NCBI GenBank assembly: GCA_034440495.1
Contig: JAWXCE010000033.1
Coordinates: forward strand, 1 to 64,000
DNA: 64,000 nt
Source of the DNA: JAWXCE01 sp034440495
GTDB taxonomy: Bacteria > Pseudomonadota > Alphaproteobacteria > Rhizobiales > Rhodomicrobiaceae
Reading direction: 5' to 3'
How positions within the stretch are numbered: the stretch's first letter is position 1; every line of letters starts with the position of its first letter. Shown here in pieces: positions 41,220 through 49,318 of this stretch. The position numbers and the translations under genes are program-made. The notes under the pieces are model-generated. The model was given only the letters and a program-made list of their open reading frames with translations. It searched no databases and was not told the DNA's origin.

Positions 41220-41882
41220 ATGACGGTCGCCATTATCGACTATGGCTCCGGCAACTTGCACTCTGCTGTAAAGGCGTTCGAACGCGCATCCTCTGAAAGC
41301 GGTGCTTGCGCGCAAATTTCCCTGACCTCCGACCCTGACATGGTGCGCGGAGCGGAGCGGATCGTGCTGCCAGGAGTAGGCGCTTTTGCGGATTGCTTTA
41401 CTGGCCTCAGCGCGATTGACGGCATGCTCGATGCGCTTAACGAGAGCGTGCGTGTCGATGGCAAACCATTTCTCGGTATTTGCGTGGGCATGCAACTCCT
41501 AGCGCAACGCGGCCTTGAACACGGGGACTGGCCTGGATTGGGCTGGATCGAGGGTGAGGTGAAACTCATTTCACCGAAAGTGAGCCTTAACGGCACGCAT
41601 TTAAAAATTCCGCATATGGGGTGGAATACGTTAAATGTATCGCGACCACACCCCCTTTTAGCCGGGATACCAATAGGCGACGACGGGCTACACGCCTATT
41701 TCGTTCACTCATATCACTTTATTACCCATAGCGCGGATGACATGATCGCCGAAACAGACTATGGCGGTTTGGTAACGGCGATCGTTGGACGCGGCAATAT
41801 TGCTGGCGTTCAATTTCATCCTGAGAAAAGCCAGCGTCTTGGTCTTAAGCTGATCGAAAATTTCCTGCGGTGGCGGCCTTGA
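41220..41882 (+). CDS. hisH: Imidazole glycerol phosphate synthase subunit HisH
   Basis: This is the glutaminase of the HisFH complex that supplies ammonia. It has 220 residues with the nucleophile in LGICVGMQLLAQRG (Cys near residue 88) and the His-Glu pair in GVQFHPEKSQRLG. The protein ends 38 bp inside a convergent small gene on the other strand (the SinR-like ORF). Confidence 0.96.
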   Translation: MTVAIIDYGSGNLHSAVKAFERASSESGACAQISLTSDPDMVRGAERIVLPGVGAFADCFTGLSAIDGMLDALNESVRVDGKPFLGICVGMQLLAQRGLEHGDWPGLGWIEGEVKLISPKVSLNGTHLKIPHMGWNTLNVSRPHPLLAGIPIGDDGLHAYFVHSYHFITHSADDMIAETDYGGLVTAIVGRGNIAGVQFHPEKSQRLGLKLIENFLRWRP

Positions 41883-42219
41883 GCATGCGCGAGCCGGGTT
41901 TGGAATCATGCAAAACGCTTGAGAGCATAGCACTGCGTTTGCGCGGCTCGAAATTAATGACATTGCGCGCGCCGGAACGTTGCAGAGCGTTAAAGCGTGC
42001 TGTGTCTTCCCCGGTCTCGCAGACGAAAAACCTGTCGCAGAAATCGACATGGGGTAGTAAGGACGCACGAATGTCATGTGCGCTTATGTTCGTGAACAGC
42101 AGCCACGCGCCGCGGTGCGGCTGTTCGCAATGTGCATCGAGGAGCTTTATCTCCCGCGCCATCGCGCTATAGTTTTCATGTGCAGGATGAAAGTCACAGG
42201 TGACAATATAGCGCCGCAT
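41845..42219 (-). CDS. SinR/Cas2-fold-like small protein
   Basis: The 124-residue protein begins MRRYIVTCDFHPAHENYSAM, with a beta strand and acidic residue at the end of it, then GAWLLFTNISAHDIRASLLP and FCDRFFVCET. This recalls the SinR family, which has a Cas2-like ferredoxin fold. There is no cas gene or array nearby. The start at 42219 has GAAGG nine bases upstream. It sits antisense in the his operon between hisH and hisA and overlaps the hisH 3' end. The call is by pattern only. Confidence 0.5.
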   Translation of the reverse strand: MRRYIVTCDFHPAHENYSAMAREIKLLDAHCEQPHRGAWLLFTNISAHDIRASLLPHVDFCDRFFVCETGEDTARFNALQRSGARNVINFEPRKRSAMLSSVLHDSKPGSRMLKAATAGNFRSA

Positions 42220-42347
42220 TGACAAAAAACCTTCAACTGAATGATCTTTCGCTACCAAACGCGGCACAACCAGTAGCTGTTCCAATACAGCTCAAAATGA
42301 GTCCTTAGTCCAGCATCTTATCGGCAACAGTGTGACCCAGGAACCTT

Positions 42348-43079
42348 ATGATTCTTTACCCAGCCATTGACCTTAAGGACGGCGCCTGTGTGCGGCTGAA
42401 GCGCGGTGAGATGGCCGAATCAACGATATTTAATGACAATCCCGCTTCACAAGCCGTTGAATTTGAACGGCAGGGTTTTCAATATCTGCACGTCGTAGAC
42501 CTCAATGGGGCGTTCGAGGGCAAGCCTGTGAACGGCGAGGCGGTCGATGCCATCCTGGCCGCCATCAGCATTCCCATGCAGTTGGGGGGTGGCATAAGAG
42601 ACATGCCCACCATAGACATGTGGCTCGAAAAGGGAGTAGCCCGTGTTATTTTAGGCACGGCGGCTGTGCATAACCCGTGGATAGTTTGGGATGCGTGCGC
42701 CGCATATCCGGGCCGGATCGTGGTGGGCATTGACGCGCGTGATGGCCGCGTTGCCGTGCAGGGGTGGGACGAGGCGAGCGACGTGACCGCGCTCGATCTG
42801 GCGAGCCGCTTTGAGGACGCAGGCGTCGCCGCCATCATCTACACCGACATCGCCCGCGACGGCATGCTGGAGGGCTTAAATCTAGACGCGACTGCAACCT
42901 TGGCGAGAGCCGTTTCGATCCCCATCATCGCGTCCGGTGGCCTGTCCGGCATGGACGACATCCGCCGCCTCGCTAGCCCGGAGAACACGGCGATCGCCGG
43001 CGCCATCGCCGGACGCGCCCTCTACGACGGCCGCATTGACCCGGCGGAGGCCATTGCGCTGCTGAATGTAAAGTCTTAA
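42348..43079 (+). CDS. hisA: Phosphoribosylformimino-AICAR ribotide isomerase
   Basis: HisA is a TIM-barrel isomerase of histidine synthesis. The 243-residue protein has the N-terminal LYPAIDLKDGACVRL with the catalytic Asp, GGGIRDMPTI, VVGIDARDGRVAVQGW with the second Asp, YTDIARDGMLEGLN and PIIASGGLSGMDDI. It ends 4 bp inside a convergent small gene. Confidence 0.96.
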   Translation: MILYPAIDLKDGACVRLKRGEMAESTIFNDNPASQAVEFERQGFQYLHVVDLNGAFEGKPVNGEAVDAILAAISIPMQLGGGIRDMPTIDMWLEKGVARVILGTAAVHNPWIVWDACAAYPGRIVVGIDARDGRVAVQGWDEASDVTALDLASRFEDAGVAAIIYTDIARDGMLEGLNLDATATLARAVSIPIIASGGLSGMDDIRRLASPENTAIAGAIAGRALYDGRIDPAEAIALLNVKS

Positions 43080-43339
43080 AGCAACTTTCGGTCGCGCAAG
43101 ACTTTGAGAACTTGCGCGCGTGCGTCGTTCAGCACCTGGACGGTTTCAGGTCTACTGAATTTCTGCGCCTGCGTTACAAGGGTGTTGAAGATTTTGTCCA
43201 CGTCTTTTTCAAGCGACTCCTCCAGCTTAGGAGTGGTGGATGAGGAACCTGTCACCATTCCCGCCAGAACTACGACGAGAACTACAAGCAGTATGATCCA
43301 AAGCACCGAGATGCCCGAGCCGTCTGAGTAATATCCCAC
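43076..43339 (-). CDS. Small single-pass membrane protein with coiled coil
   Basis: I start this at the GTG at 43339 (VGYYSDGSGISVLWIILLVV), with GGGAG nine bases before. It gives an 87-residue protein with one membrane segment (SVLWIILLVVLVVVLAGM) and a helical cytoplasmic part (LEESLEKDVDKIFNTL, ...VLNDARAQVLKVLRDRKLL). The upstream open frame looks non-coding. It is antisense to the his genes and overlaps the hisA end by 4 bp. Family unknown. Confidence 0.55.
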   Translation of the reverse strand: MGYYSDGSGISVLWIILLVVLVVVLAGMVTGSSSTTPKLEESLEKDVDKIFNTLVTQAQKFSRPETVQVLNDARAQVLKVLRDRKLL

Positions 43340-43473
43340 GCCGCAATTCTCCCATGGTGCTTTGAGCCGCCTTAGAGTTAAATTTCGACTAATGTAGTGT
43401 AATATAAAATCGTTAAAAATGTATGCATCTAGACTTGCATGCGCTTTCACATCACTGAACCCAGGATTTAACA

Positions 43474-44138
43474 ATGCCTCAGACACCCACCTCGGGCGGC
43501 GATATTACCTTTAAGCGGCTCACAAGCGCCGACAGCCCCCACTTTGACTCATTATATGCGATTTACCTGAGGCGCTTCCGGCAAGCGAACGAAAGCCCCG
43601 CGCCGAAGTGCAGGCTATGGCGACGCATCCATCCTACTGGGTTATTTTGGCTTACCTCGATGGCGCGGTCGTGGGCTTCAGCGCCTTATATGTGTTCGAT
43701 GAACCTCCGTTCGCCCTCCTGGAATATATGGCGGTCGATGAAGCCGTGCGCGGTAGAGGTCTTGGCTCGATGCTGTTCCGGGAAAGCACGAGGGTAAGCA
43801 TACAGCAAGAACAGCGGACACCCGTTGTTCTTGAAGTGGACTCAGACCGGGAGGAAAGTCCCGATCGCGAAACAAGACTACAAAGGCTCAAGTTCTATAG
43901 GCGCTTAGGGTGTTTACGTGTTGACGGACTAGATTATATATTGCCGCTAGAAACAGGAGAAAAGCCGCCATTGATAGATTTTCTAGTTTGGCGGGAAGAT
44001 GATAGGAATCACATCGAGAAAGCCATAGTAGAGGAGTATTTGCGACAAATTTATGTAGATGTTTACGGTTGCGGTTCAGATGATAAACGGATAGCTAAGA
44101 TGTTCTTTAGTGTAAGTGAGATGCCGTCATTAATTTAA
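43474..44138 (+). pseudogene. GNAT acetyltransferase gene with a frameshift
   Basis: The first frame gives MPQTPTSGGDITFKRLTSAD and reads to LYAIY; from there a -1 frame continues LPEALPASERKPRAEVQA, then LDGAVVGFSALYVF, the acetyl-CoA loop VDEAVRGRGLGSMLF and LKFYRRLGCLRV. Together they make one GNAT protein of about 220 residues; the shift lies near 43558-43570. The rest is intact. The last third (from about 43880) is markedly AT-rich compared with the his genes. Either a decayed gene or an assembly error. Confidence 0.7.
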
Positions 44139-44149
44139 GCGGAGATCAT

Positions 44150-44770
44150 ATGGAATATTATTTTAAGGCGCTCGATCTCAATCTGCCATATAATATTATG
44201 GATACAGGAGAGGTATTTGTTCAATTTATCGCAGTTATGCTTTTGGCTTATGCTGTTGTTATATCGTCAAAATCGTTTGCAAAAACAGCGCAAGCTGTAA
44301 AGTTATCTAGCAAGGCTGTTAATATTGCTAAAGAAACACTAAAAAGTTCAGAGGATGCATATAAAAAGCAGCTACAGTAGTCAAAATACGCAGAGCTTGA
44401 TAAGCTTTACCTTGAAATTCTTCGCATTAAAATGGCTAACACGGAGTTAGGTGACTCCAAAAACCTCCTAGATGACCCAAAGTACAAAATTTTCGCTTTC
44501 ATTGTGTGGAACTTTTTAGAAAGTGTCTATGACACTTCTCAAACTGGCAAAGCTGACTGGATAGAAGATCCCGAAAACATTTGGGGCGCCTGGAAGGGCG
44601 TTGTAATGGTTGAAGGCAGGCTTCATTCGAGTTGGTTGAAAGATGCGTCTAATCAGGCTAATTTTAAGGAAGAATTTTTAAACTTCATCCGAAATAATGG
44701 AATTGTGCCCGACTTGGAAATTCTCGGAGGGCAAAATAACTGCCCCAACTTCAGGCTTAGGCATGCTTAA
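44150..44770 (+). pseudogene. AT-rich membrane protein gene interrupted by an in-frame TAG
   Basis: An ATG at 44150 opens a 76-residue piece with a membrane segment (FVQFIAVMLLAYAVVIS) and a coiled coil (TAQAVKLSSKAVNIAKETLK). After TAG at 44378-44380 the same frame continues with SKYAELDKLYLEILRIKMAN, then YKIFAFIVWNFLESVYD and DWIEDPENIWGAWKGVVMVE to the stop at 44768-44770. The second part does not need its own start, so the stop looks like a point nonsense mutation. Its end overlaps hisF by 8 bp. Base composition is unlike the neighbours, suggesting transfer. I do not recognise a named family. Confidence 0.65.
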
Positions 44771-45563
44771 AACGCGCATCATCCCTTGCCTCGACGTGAA
44801 GGACGGGCGCGTCGTCAAGGGCGTGAATTTCGTCGATCTGCGCGACGCGGGCGACCCGGTCGAGGCCGCCTCCGCTTATGACGCGGCAGGCGCCGACGAA
44901 CTGTGCTTCCTCGACATCACCGCCAGCCACGAGGCCCGCGCCATCATTTTCGACGTGGTGCAGCGCACGGCGGAGCGCTGTTTCATGCCGCTCACCGTTG
45001 GCGGCGGCGTGCGCAGTGTGGAGGACATCCGCGCGCTGCTGCAAGCGGGCGCCGACAAAGTGTCGATCAACACCGCCGCTGTGAATGACCGCAGCCTGGT
45101 GGCGCGCGGGGCGGAGAAGTTCGGCGCTCAGTGCATCGTCGTTGCCATCGACGCCAAGCGTATAAGCGCGGAGGGCGCCGCGCCGCGATGGGAAATTTTC
45201 ACACATGGCGGGCGCAATCCAACTGGTATCGACGCTATCGACTATGCCTGCGAGGTGGCGGCGCTGGGCGCTGGTGAAATCCTGCTTACCTCCATGGATC
45301 GCGACGGGGCCCGTAGCGGGTATGACCTGGCGCTCACGCGGGCGGTGTCCGACGCCGTGCCGATCCCGGTCATCGCCAGCGGCGGCGTTGGCAATCTGGA
45401 GCATCTGGTTGAAGGCGTATTGCATGGCGGCGCAAGCGCAGTGCTCGCCGCCTCCATCTTCCATTTCGGCGAATTCACCATCGGGGACGCAAAGCGGCGG
45501 ATGCACGAGGCGGGCATCGCAGTGCGTATGGATCGGCTAGTTACGGAAAACATGGGCGCATAG
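44763..45563 (+). CDS. hisF: Imidazole glycerol phosphate synthase subunit HisF
   Basis: This is the cyclase subunit that uses ammonia from HisH. The 266-residue TIM barrel has IPCLDVKDGRVVKGVNF with the catalytic Asp, LTVGGGVRSVEDIRALLQAG, CIVVAIDAKR with the second Asp, and SMDRDGARSGYDLAL. The start is ATG 44763 (MLKTRIIP); the longer frame belongs to the inserted gene. In related genomes hisF follows hisA directly, so about 1.7 kb has been inserted before it. Confidence 0.95.
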   Translation: MLKTRIIPCLDVKDGRVVKGVNFVDLRDAGDPVEAASAYDAAGADELCFLDITASHEARAIIFDVVQRTAERCFMPLTVGGGVRSVEDIRALLQAGADKVSINTAAVNDRSLVARGAEKFGAQCIVVAIDAKRISAEGAAPRWEIFTHGGRNPTGIDAIDYACEVAALGAGEILLTSMDRDGARSGYDLALTRAVSDAVPIPVIASGGVGNLEHLVEGVLHGGASAVLAASIFHFGEFTIGDAKRRMHEAGIAVRMDRLVTENMGA

Positions 45564-45677
45564 CTCTTAAATCGTGTTGCGCCATGCGACAAATTCCGCC
45601 ATTGATGCCGCACTTTACGCAGATCAGTTGATTTGCTGGAATCGCTTTCCACGAAAGCGCGACAGGAAAGCCGTCCC

Positions 45678-46010
45678 ATGACAAAACGGGACACGCTAGG
45701 CGAGCTTGCACAAACCATTCGTGAACGCCGCGTAGGCGACGCGGATAGCTCCTACACGCGCAAACTTCTCGACGCCGGGCCTGCGCGATGCGCCAAAAAA
45801 TTCGGCGAGGAGGCGGTGGAGGCTGTCATCGCCGCAATGGAGCCGGACGCCGACGCGCTGATGTCAGAAGCCGCCGACGTGCTTTACCACCTCCTCGTTC
45901 TCCTGGAAGCCCGCGGCGTTGAACTCGACGATGTTCTGGCGAAACTTCAGGTCCGCATGGGCGTTTCCGGCCTGGCTGAAAAAGCCGCCCGTAAGACGGA
46001 GACGCTGTGA
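45678..46010 (+). CDS. hisE: Phosphoribosyl-ATP pyrophosphatase
   Basis: HisE hydrolyses phosphoribosyl-ATP to phosphoribosyl-AMP. The 110-residue all-alpha protein has KKFGEEAVEAVIAAM and SEAADVLYHLLVLLEARG with the metal-binding acids. The ATG at 45678 gives MTKRDTLGEL with GGAAAG upstream. The coding end shares one base with coaA (TGATG). Confidence 0.94.
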   Translation: MTKRDTLGELAQTIRERRVGDADSSYTRKLLDAGPARCAKKFGEEAVEAVIAAMEPDADALMSEAADVLYHLLVLLEARGVELDDVLAKLQVRMGVSGLAEKAARKTETL

Positions 46011-46981
46011 TGCTAAAACCTGCGTCAGCGCTGGTGCGTCCGCAACTGGAGTTTTCGCCTTACAGGGTGTTCACCCGCATCGAGTGGGCAAAGCTTCGCG
46101 ACGACACGCCCATGACACTGACTGAAGCCGACCTAGAGCAATTGCAAGGCGTGATCGAGCGCATCTCCACATCCGAGGTGGTGGAAATTTACCTACCGCT
46201 CTCGCGCCTCTTGAACTTTTATGTGCGCGCCGCCCTGGCTTTGCATGCGGCTTCCTCGAAATTTCTCAGCCAGACCGAAGCCAAGCTGCCGTTCATTATC
46301 GGCATGGCAGGCAGTGTGGCGGTCGGTAAAAGCACCTCCGCCCGCGTTCTTCGGGAGCTGCTGGCGCGCTGGAATAAACATCAGAAGGTCGATCTCGTGC
46401 CAACCGACGGCTTCCTGTTGGCGAACGAAACGCTGGAGGCGCGCGGGCTAATGGGCCGCAAGGGTTTCCCCGAAAGCTACGACCAGCAGCGGCTTTTGCA
46501 ATTTTTGGCTGATGTGAAGGCCGGGCGACGCGAAGTGGTGGCGCCTGTTTACTCACATTTTGACTATGACATCATGCCGGGGCGCACCATCACCGTTGAC
46601 CGGCCAGACATCCTCATCGTTGAGGGGCTAAACGTGCTGCAGCCGGCCAAGCTGCCTAAAGACGGCGACGCCATACCCTTCGTTTCCGACTTCTTCGATT
46701 TCTCGATCTACATCGACGCCGATCCGGATGTGATCGAAGATTGGTATGTGACGCGCTTCATGACGCTGTGGCGCACCGCCTTCCGCGAACCCACCGCCTA
46801 TTTCCACCGCTACTCGCATATGAGCGAAACCCAAGCGCGCGAAAAAGCGCTCCACATATGGAAAACCATCAACCTTATAAACCTGCGCAAGAACATCCTG
46901 CCAACCCGCCCGCGCGCCGATCTTATACTGAAAAAGGGCCGCGACCACTCCATCGAGCGCGTCGCCCTGCGGAAACTCTGA
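46010..46981 (+). CDS. coaA: Pantothenate kinase, type I
   Basis: CoaA phosphorylates pantothenate, the first step of coenzyme A synthesis. The 323-residue protein has the P-loop IIGMAGSVAVGKSTSARVL near residue 105, LVPTDGFLLANETL, MGRKGFPESYDQQRLLQFL, PVYSHFDYDI and a conserved C-terminal ILKKGRDHSIERVALRKL. ATG 46010 is used, one codon after a GTG in frame. It closes the histidine block, as in many Alphaproteobacteria. Confidence 0.95.
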   Translation: MLKPASALVRPQLEFSPYRVFTRIEWAKLRDDTPMTLTEADLEQLQGVIERISTSEVVEIYLPLSRLLNFYVRAALALHAASSKFLSQTEAKLPFIIGMAGSVAVGKSTSARVLRELLARWNKHQKVDLVPTDGFLLANETLEARGLMGRKGFPESYDQQRLLQFLADVKAGRREVVAPVYSHFDYDIMPGRTITVDRPDILIVEGLNVLQPAKLPKDGDAIPFVSDFFDFSIYIDADPDVIEDWYVTRFMTLWRTAFREPTAYFHRYSHMSETQAREKALHIWKTINLINLRKNILPTRPRADLILKKGRDHSIERVALRKL

Positions 46982-47110
46982 GCACGCGGCTTTATGTAAC
47001 GCACAGTCGGCGCCTGATTGGATAAAGCGCGCATCTGGCATACAAGTCGTGGCGATGGGCTATGCCCGATCCGCGTAACGATGCGGCTCGCTATCCAAGA
47101 AGGAGGCCAC

Positions 47111-47557
47111 GTGCTTACGAACAAAGCAAAATATGGTCTCAAGGCCCTTTTGCATATGGCGACGCTACCACCTGGCGAAAGCGCGCTCGGCGCTAAAATC
47201 GCTGTTGAAAATGCTATTCCTAAAAAGTTTCTGGACACCATCCTTCTTGATTTGCGCAACGCGGGCCTTGTGCGCACCAAAAAAGGGCCAGGCGGCGGCT
47301 ACGCCCTTCGGCGGTCGCCCAGCGATATAAAGGTAGGCGACATCGTGCGTGCGCTTGACGGGCCTCTGGCGCCCATCGGCTGCGCGAGCCGCAACGCCTA
47401 TTCGCCTTGCATCGACTGCGCCGAGCCGAAAAGTTGCGCTGTCCGCATAGCCATGATGCGGGTACGTGACGCCACCGCAGAGGTGCTGGATAATCTAACA
47501 CTAGCGCAGATGGCGGATTTCGGCGACGGGCAGCGTCAGTTTGCATTGTGCATCTGA
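47111..47557 (+). CDS. Rrf2-family transcriptional regulator
   Basis: The 148-residue protein begins at GTG 47111 with AGGAGG four bases before it. The winged helix covers about residues 1-65 (YGLKALLHMA, KGPGGGYALRRSPSDIKVGD). The C-terminal part has cysteines in IGCASRN, YSPCIDCAEPKSC, in the region where IscR/NsrR/RirA hold an iron-sulfur cluster. It may sense iron, nitric oxide or cysteine; which one cannot be said. No obvious target is adjacent. Confidence 0.87.
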   Translation: MLTNKAKYGLKALLHMATLPPGESALGAKIAVENAIPKKFLDTILLDLRNAGLVRTKKGPGGGYALRRSPSDIKVGDIVRALDGPLAPIGCASRNAYSPCIDCAEPKSCAVRIAMMRVRDATAEVLDNLTLAQMADFGDGQRQFALCI

Positions 47558-48066
47558 TTACAAGCTGATGCTATGCAGCGAATAGGACATTCATCGCCGA
47601 CATTCCGAGGCTCGTGCGGATAGCATCGAAGACAACACAAGTGGGGCCGACTTGAGACACGGCGTTATAGCAATCGATTGCCTTTTCCAAGCGTGTATCT
47701 ACATGCATATGACACAAGCGGACTCTAGATGGAACGGTTGACAAAAATATCCATTTTGCCAACATTAACCCAGTCAGGTGTTAATATACCGCTGATAACC
47801 GTGTTTGAAATGTCACGGTTATTGCAGGTTTTTTGACAGCGGTTGCACATTTATTAGTAGCTGTATTGGTGGTGTATTCGTAACAAATACGACAAATCAT
47901 CCGGTTTAGAATCAAACATTATCGAAGCACTTGCAAAACAGCTTATACACGTCGTCAAAAGTGTGGTCATAAATCAGCAACATTGCCGCCTTCGTAAGGT
48001 TGCATCCATCCAAGACGCATAGCTATATGTATCTATCTACAAATCCCTTTAGGAGTTAGAGCCGGA
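47558..48066. other. Intergenic region with an inverted repeat
   Basis: The 509-bp gap before the response regulator carries no convincing gene. It contains a 9-bp perfect inverted repeat (ATAACCGTG at 47795-47803 and CACGGTTAT at 47814-47822, ten-base loop) followed after six bases by TTTTTT at 47829-47834, which could end transcription or be an operator. The last 250 bp before 48067 are AT-rich with no clear -35/-10 pair. Confidence 0.4.
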
Positions 48067-48459
48067 ATGTCAACTTTACCCAACGCTGCAGTGCTGCTTT
48101 ACGTTGAAGATGATTTTCTCACTCAAGATGTTATCGTTACGGCGCTTAAAGAAGCAGGTTTTGAGGTTGATATTGCCTCAAACGGCGAGGAAGCCTTGGC
48201 CAAGTTATCCAACGGCGCGGATTTTCGTGGCCTTATTACTGATATAAACCTGGGCAAAGGCCCAAACGGATGGGATGTAGCGCGGGAGGCCCGTTCACGG
48301 CAAAACAGTTTGCCTGTTGTGTATGTCAGCGGCGATAGTGACAAAGAGTGGAGTGAAAAGGGCGTGCCGCTCAGCGTAATGATAGCTAAGCCGTTTGCCC
48401 CAGCTCAGGTAGTCGTAGCAGTGTCATCCCTGCTAGTTAAGGCAGACACGCAGATTTAG
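48067..48459 (+). CDS. Single-domain response regulator (CheY-like)
   Basis: The 130-residue protein is a receiver domain only. The acidic pocket is LLYVEDD near residue 14, the phosphoacceptor Asp is in ITDINLGKGPNGWDVA near residue 60, the switch Ser/Thr is in VVYVSGDSD and the Lys is in IAKPFAP. There is no output domain, so it acts by protein contact or as a phosphorelay intermediate. Nearby histidine kinases are absent. Confidence 0.9.
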   Translation: MSTLPNAAVLLYVEDDFLTQDVIVTALKEAGFEVDIASNGEEALAKLSNGADFRGLITDINLGKGPNGWDVAREARSRQNSLPVVYVSGDSDKEWSEKGVPLSVMIAKPFAPAQVVVAVSSLLVKADTQI

Positions 48460-48506
48460 ATTTCACTTGCTGCTTGTCACGCGCTATAGCAATCGCCCCC
48501 CATTTG

Positions 48507-48625
48507 TCACTGAATTACCGAGGCGCCAGATCCGCAGTTTACGGTGCGCCCTTCAGTGCGTGGATGCAGATTGTGAACACGTCCGATAAACGTGTAGACG
48601 GTTGGCACGACAAATAGCGTAATGT
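48507..48625 (-). pseudogene. Remnant of an RND efflux pump C-terminus
   Basis: On the minus strand the frame from about 48622 reads ITLFVVPTVYTFIGRVHN and stops at 48507. The core LTLFVVPxVYTxxxR is the end of the last membrane helix in RND multidrug transporters (AcrB/MdtB type). Nothing upstream fits the rest of that 1,000-residue protein, so only the last 35-40 codons survive. Confidence 0.45.
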
Positions 48626-48739
48626 GTTGCTGTAACGGAAAACTAACGTTTAAGTTCCTGTTAAACAGCCGCCGATATCAATGTGATAATCCTGCCCCAG
48701 CCACCGGGCTGGACGTCGGTCTTGCTACGCAAGTTGATT

Positions 48740-49227
48740 TCACACTTCGATTTGTGCCCCGATTTGATTACCTGTTCGGCGGAATGCAGAAGAAGTCTGC
48801 CGCGTTGCGGGAGTTTTTGGTGAGAAACACGAATATTGGGTCCTCTCACGCGGCTAGGTCTGGGGGGTGATGAGCCTAAGGTACCTCGCGTCCGATGAAA
48901 TACGAAATATCCGTTTCATCGAAGGCACAACCGAACTGGTCTTTATATTTAAGCAACTGCTTTGGCACATCGAGCGTTTCTGCAAACCCGAAGTGAAGCG
49001 TAACGCGATGGAAACCCCGTTCCAGTTTCTTCGCCTGAACCCTCCGTTTTCCACGCACCGATGGTACGCGCTTTAAGACAAGGGTCACAAGCACGACGGT
49101 CTTTCTCGGAAGGCATAAAGCGGACTGGTCCCGATATCGCTATAAACGATGCCCAGCGCGCCTATTATCCCGCCCGCGTGAGAACTTTTCCCGTGGGTTG
49201 TTTGGATTGCATAGCTATCACGGCCAT
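48740..49227 (-). pseudogene. kup: Degenerate kup (potassium transporter) with the membrane core deleted
   Basis: Pieces of Kup lie in order but in different frames. An N-terminal piece (49162-49103) reads GIVYSDIGTSPLYAFRE, a Kup hallmark. About five bases later the C-terminal cytosolic domain starts (VVLVTLVLKRVPSVRG, then LERGFHRVTLHFGFAETLDV, DISYFIGREVP). A shifted frame then gives FVFLTKNSRNAADFFCIPPN, after which a stop or another shift precedes a degraded end near 48740. Roughly 430 residues of membrane core are missing, and at least three frame breaks are present. The two ends are recognisable only because they are conserved. Confidence 0.75.
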
Positions 49228-49318
49228 TTAGATTTCCATTTCTTGGACGATATCACTGGCCGAGCTTTGTTACCGTACTATCGCAGCCGTCTTAAGAAAT
49301 GGAAACTGGCGTTTATTT

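Noticed and set aside
47571..47765. A 64-codon minus-strand ORF after the Rrf2 gene
   Set aside because: Weak ribosome site, no family, stop-rich surroundings; kept only as part of the intergenic region.
48622..48870. An 82-codon plus-strand ORF in the decay zone
   Set aside because: It is antisense to the end of the kup remnant, where the minus strand shows real Kup residues.
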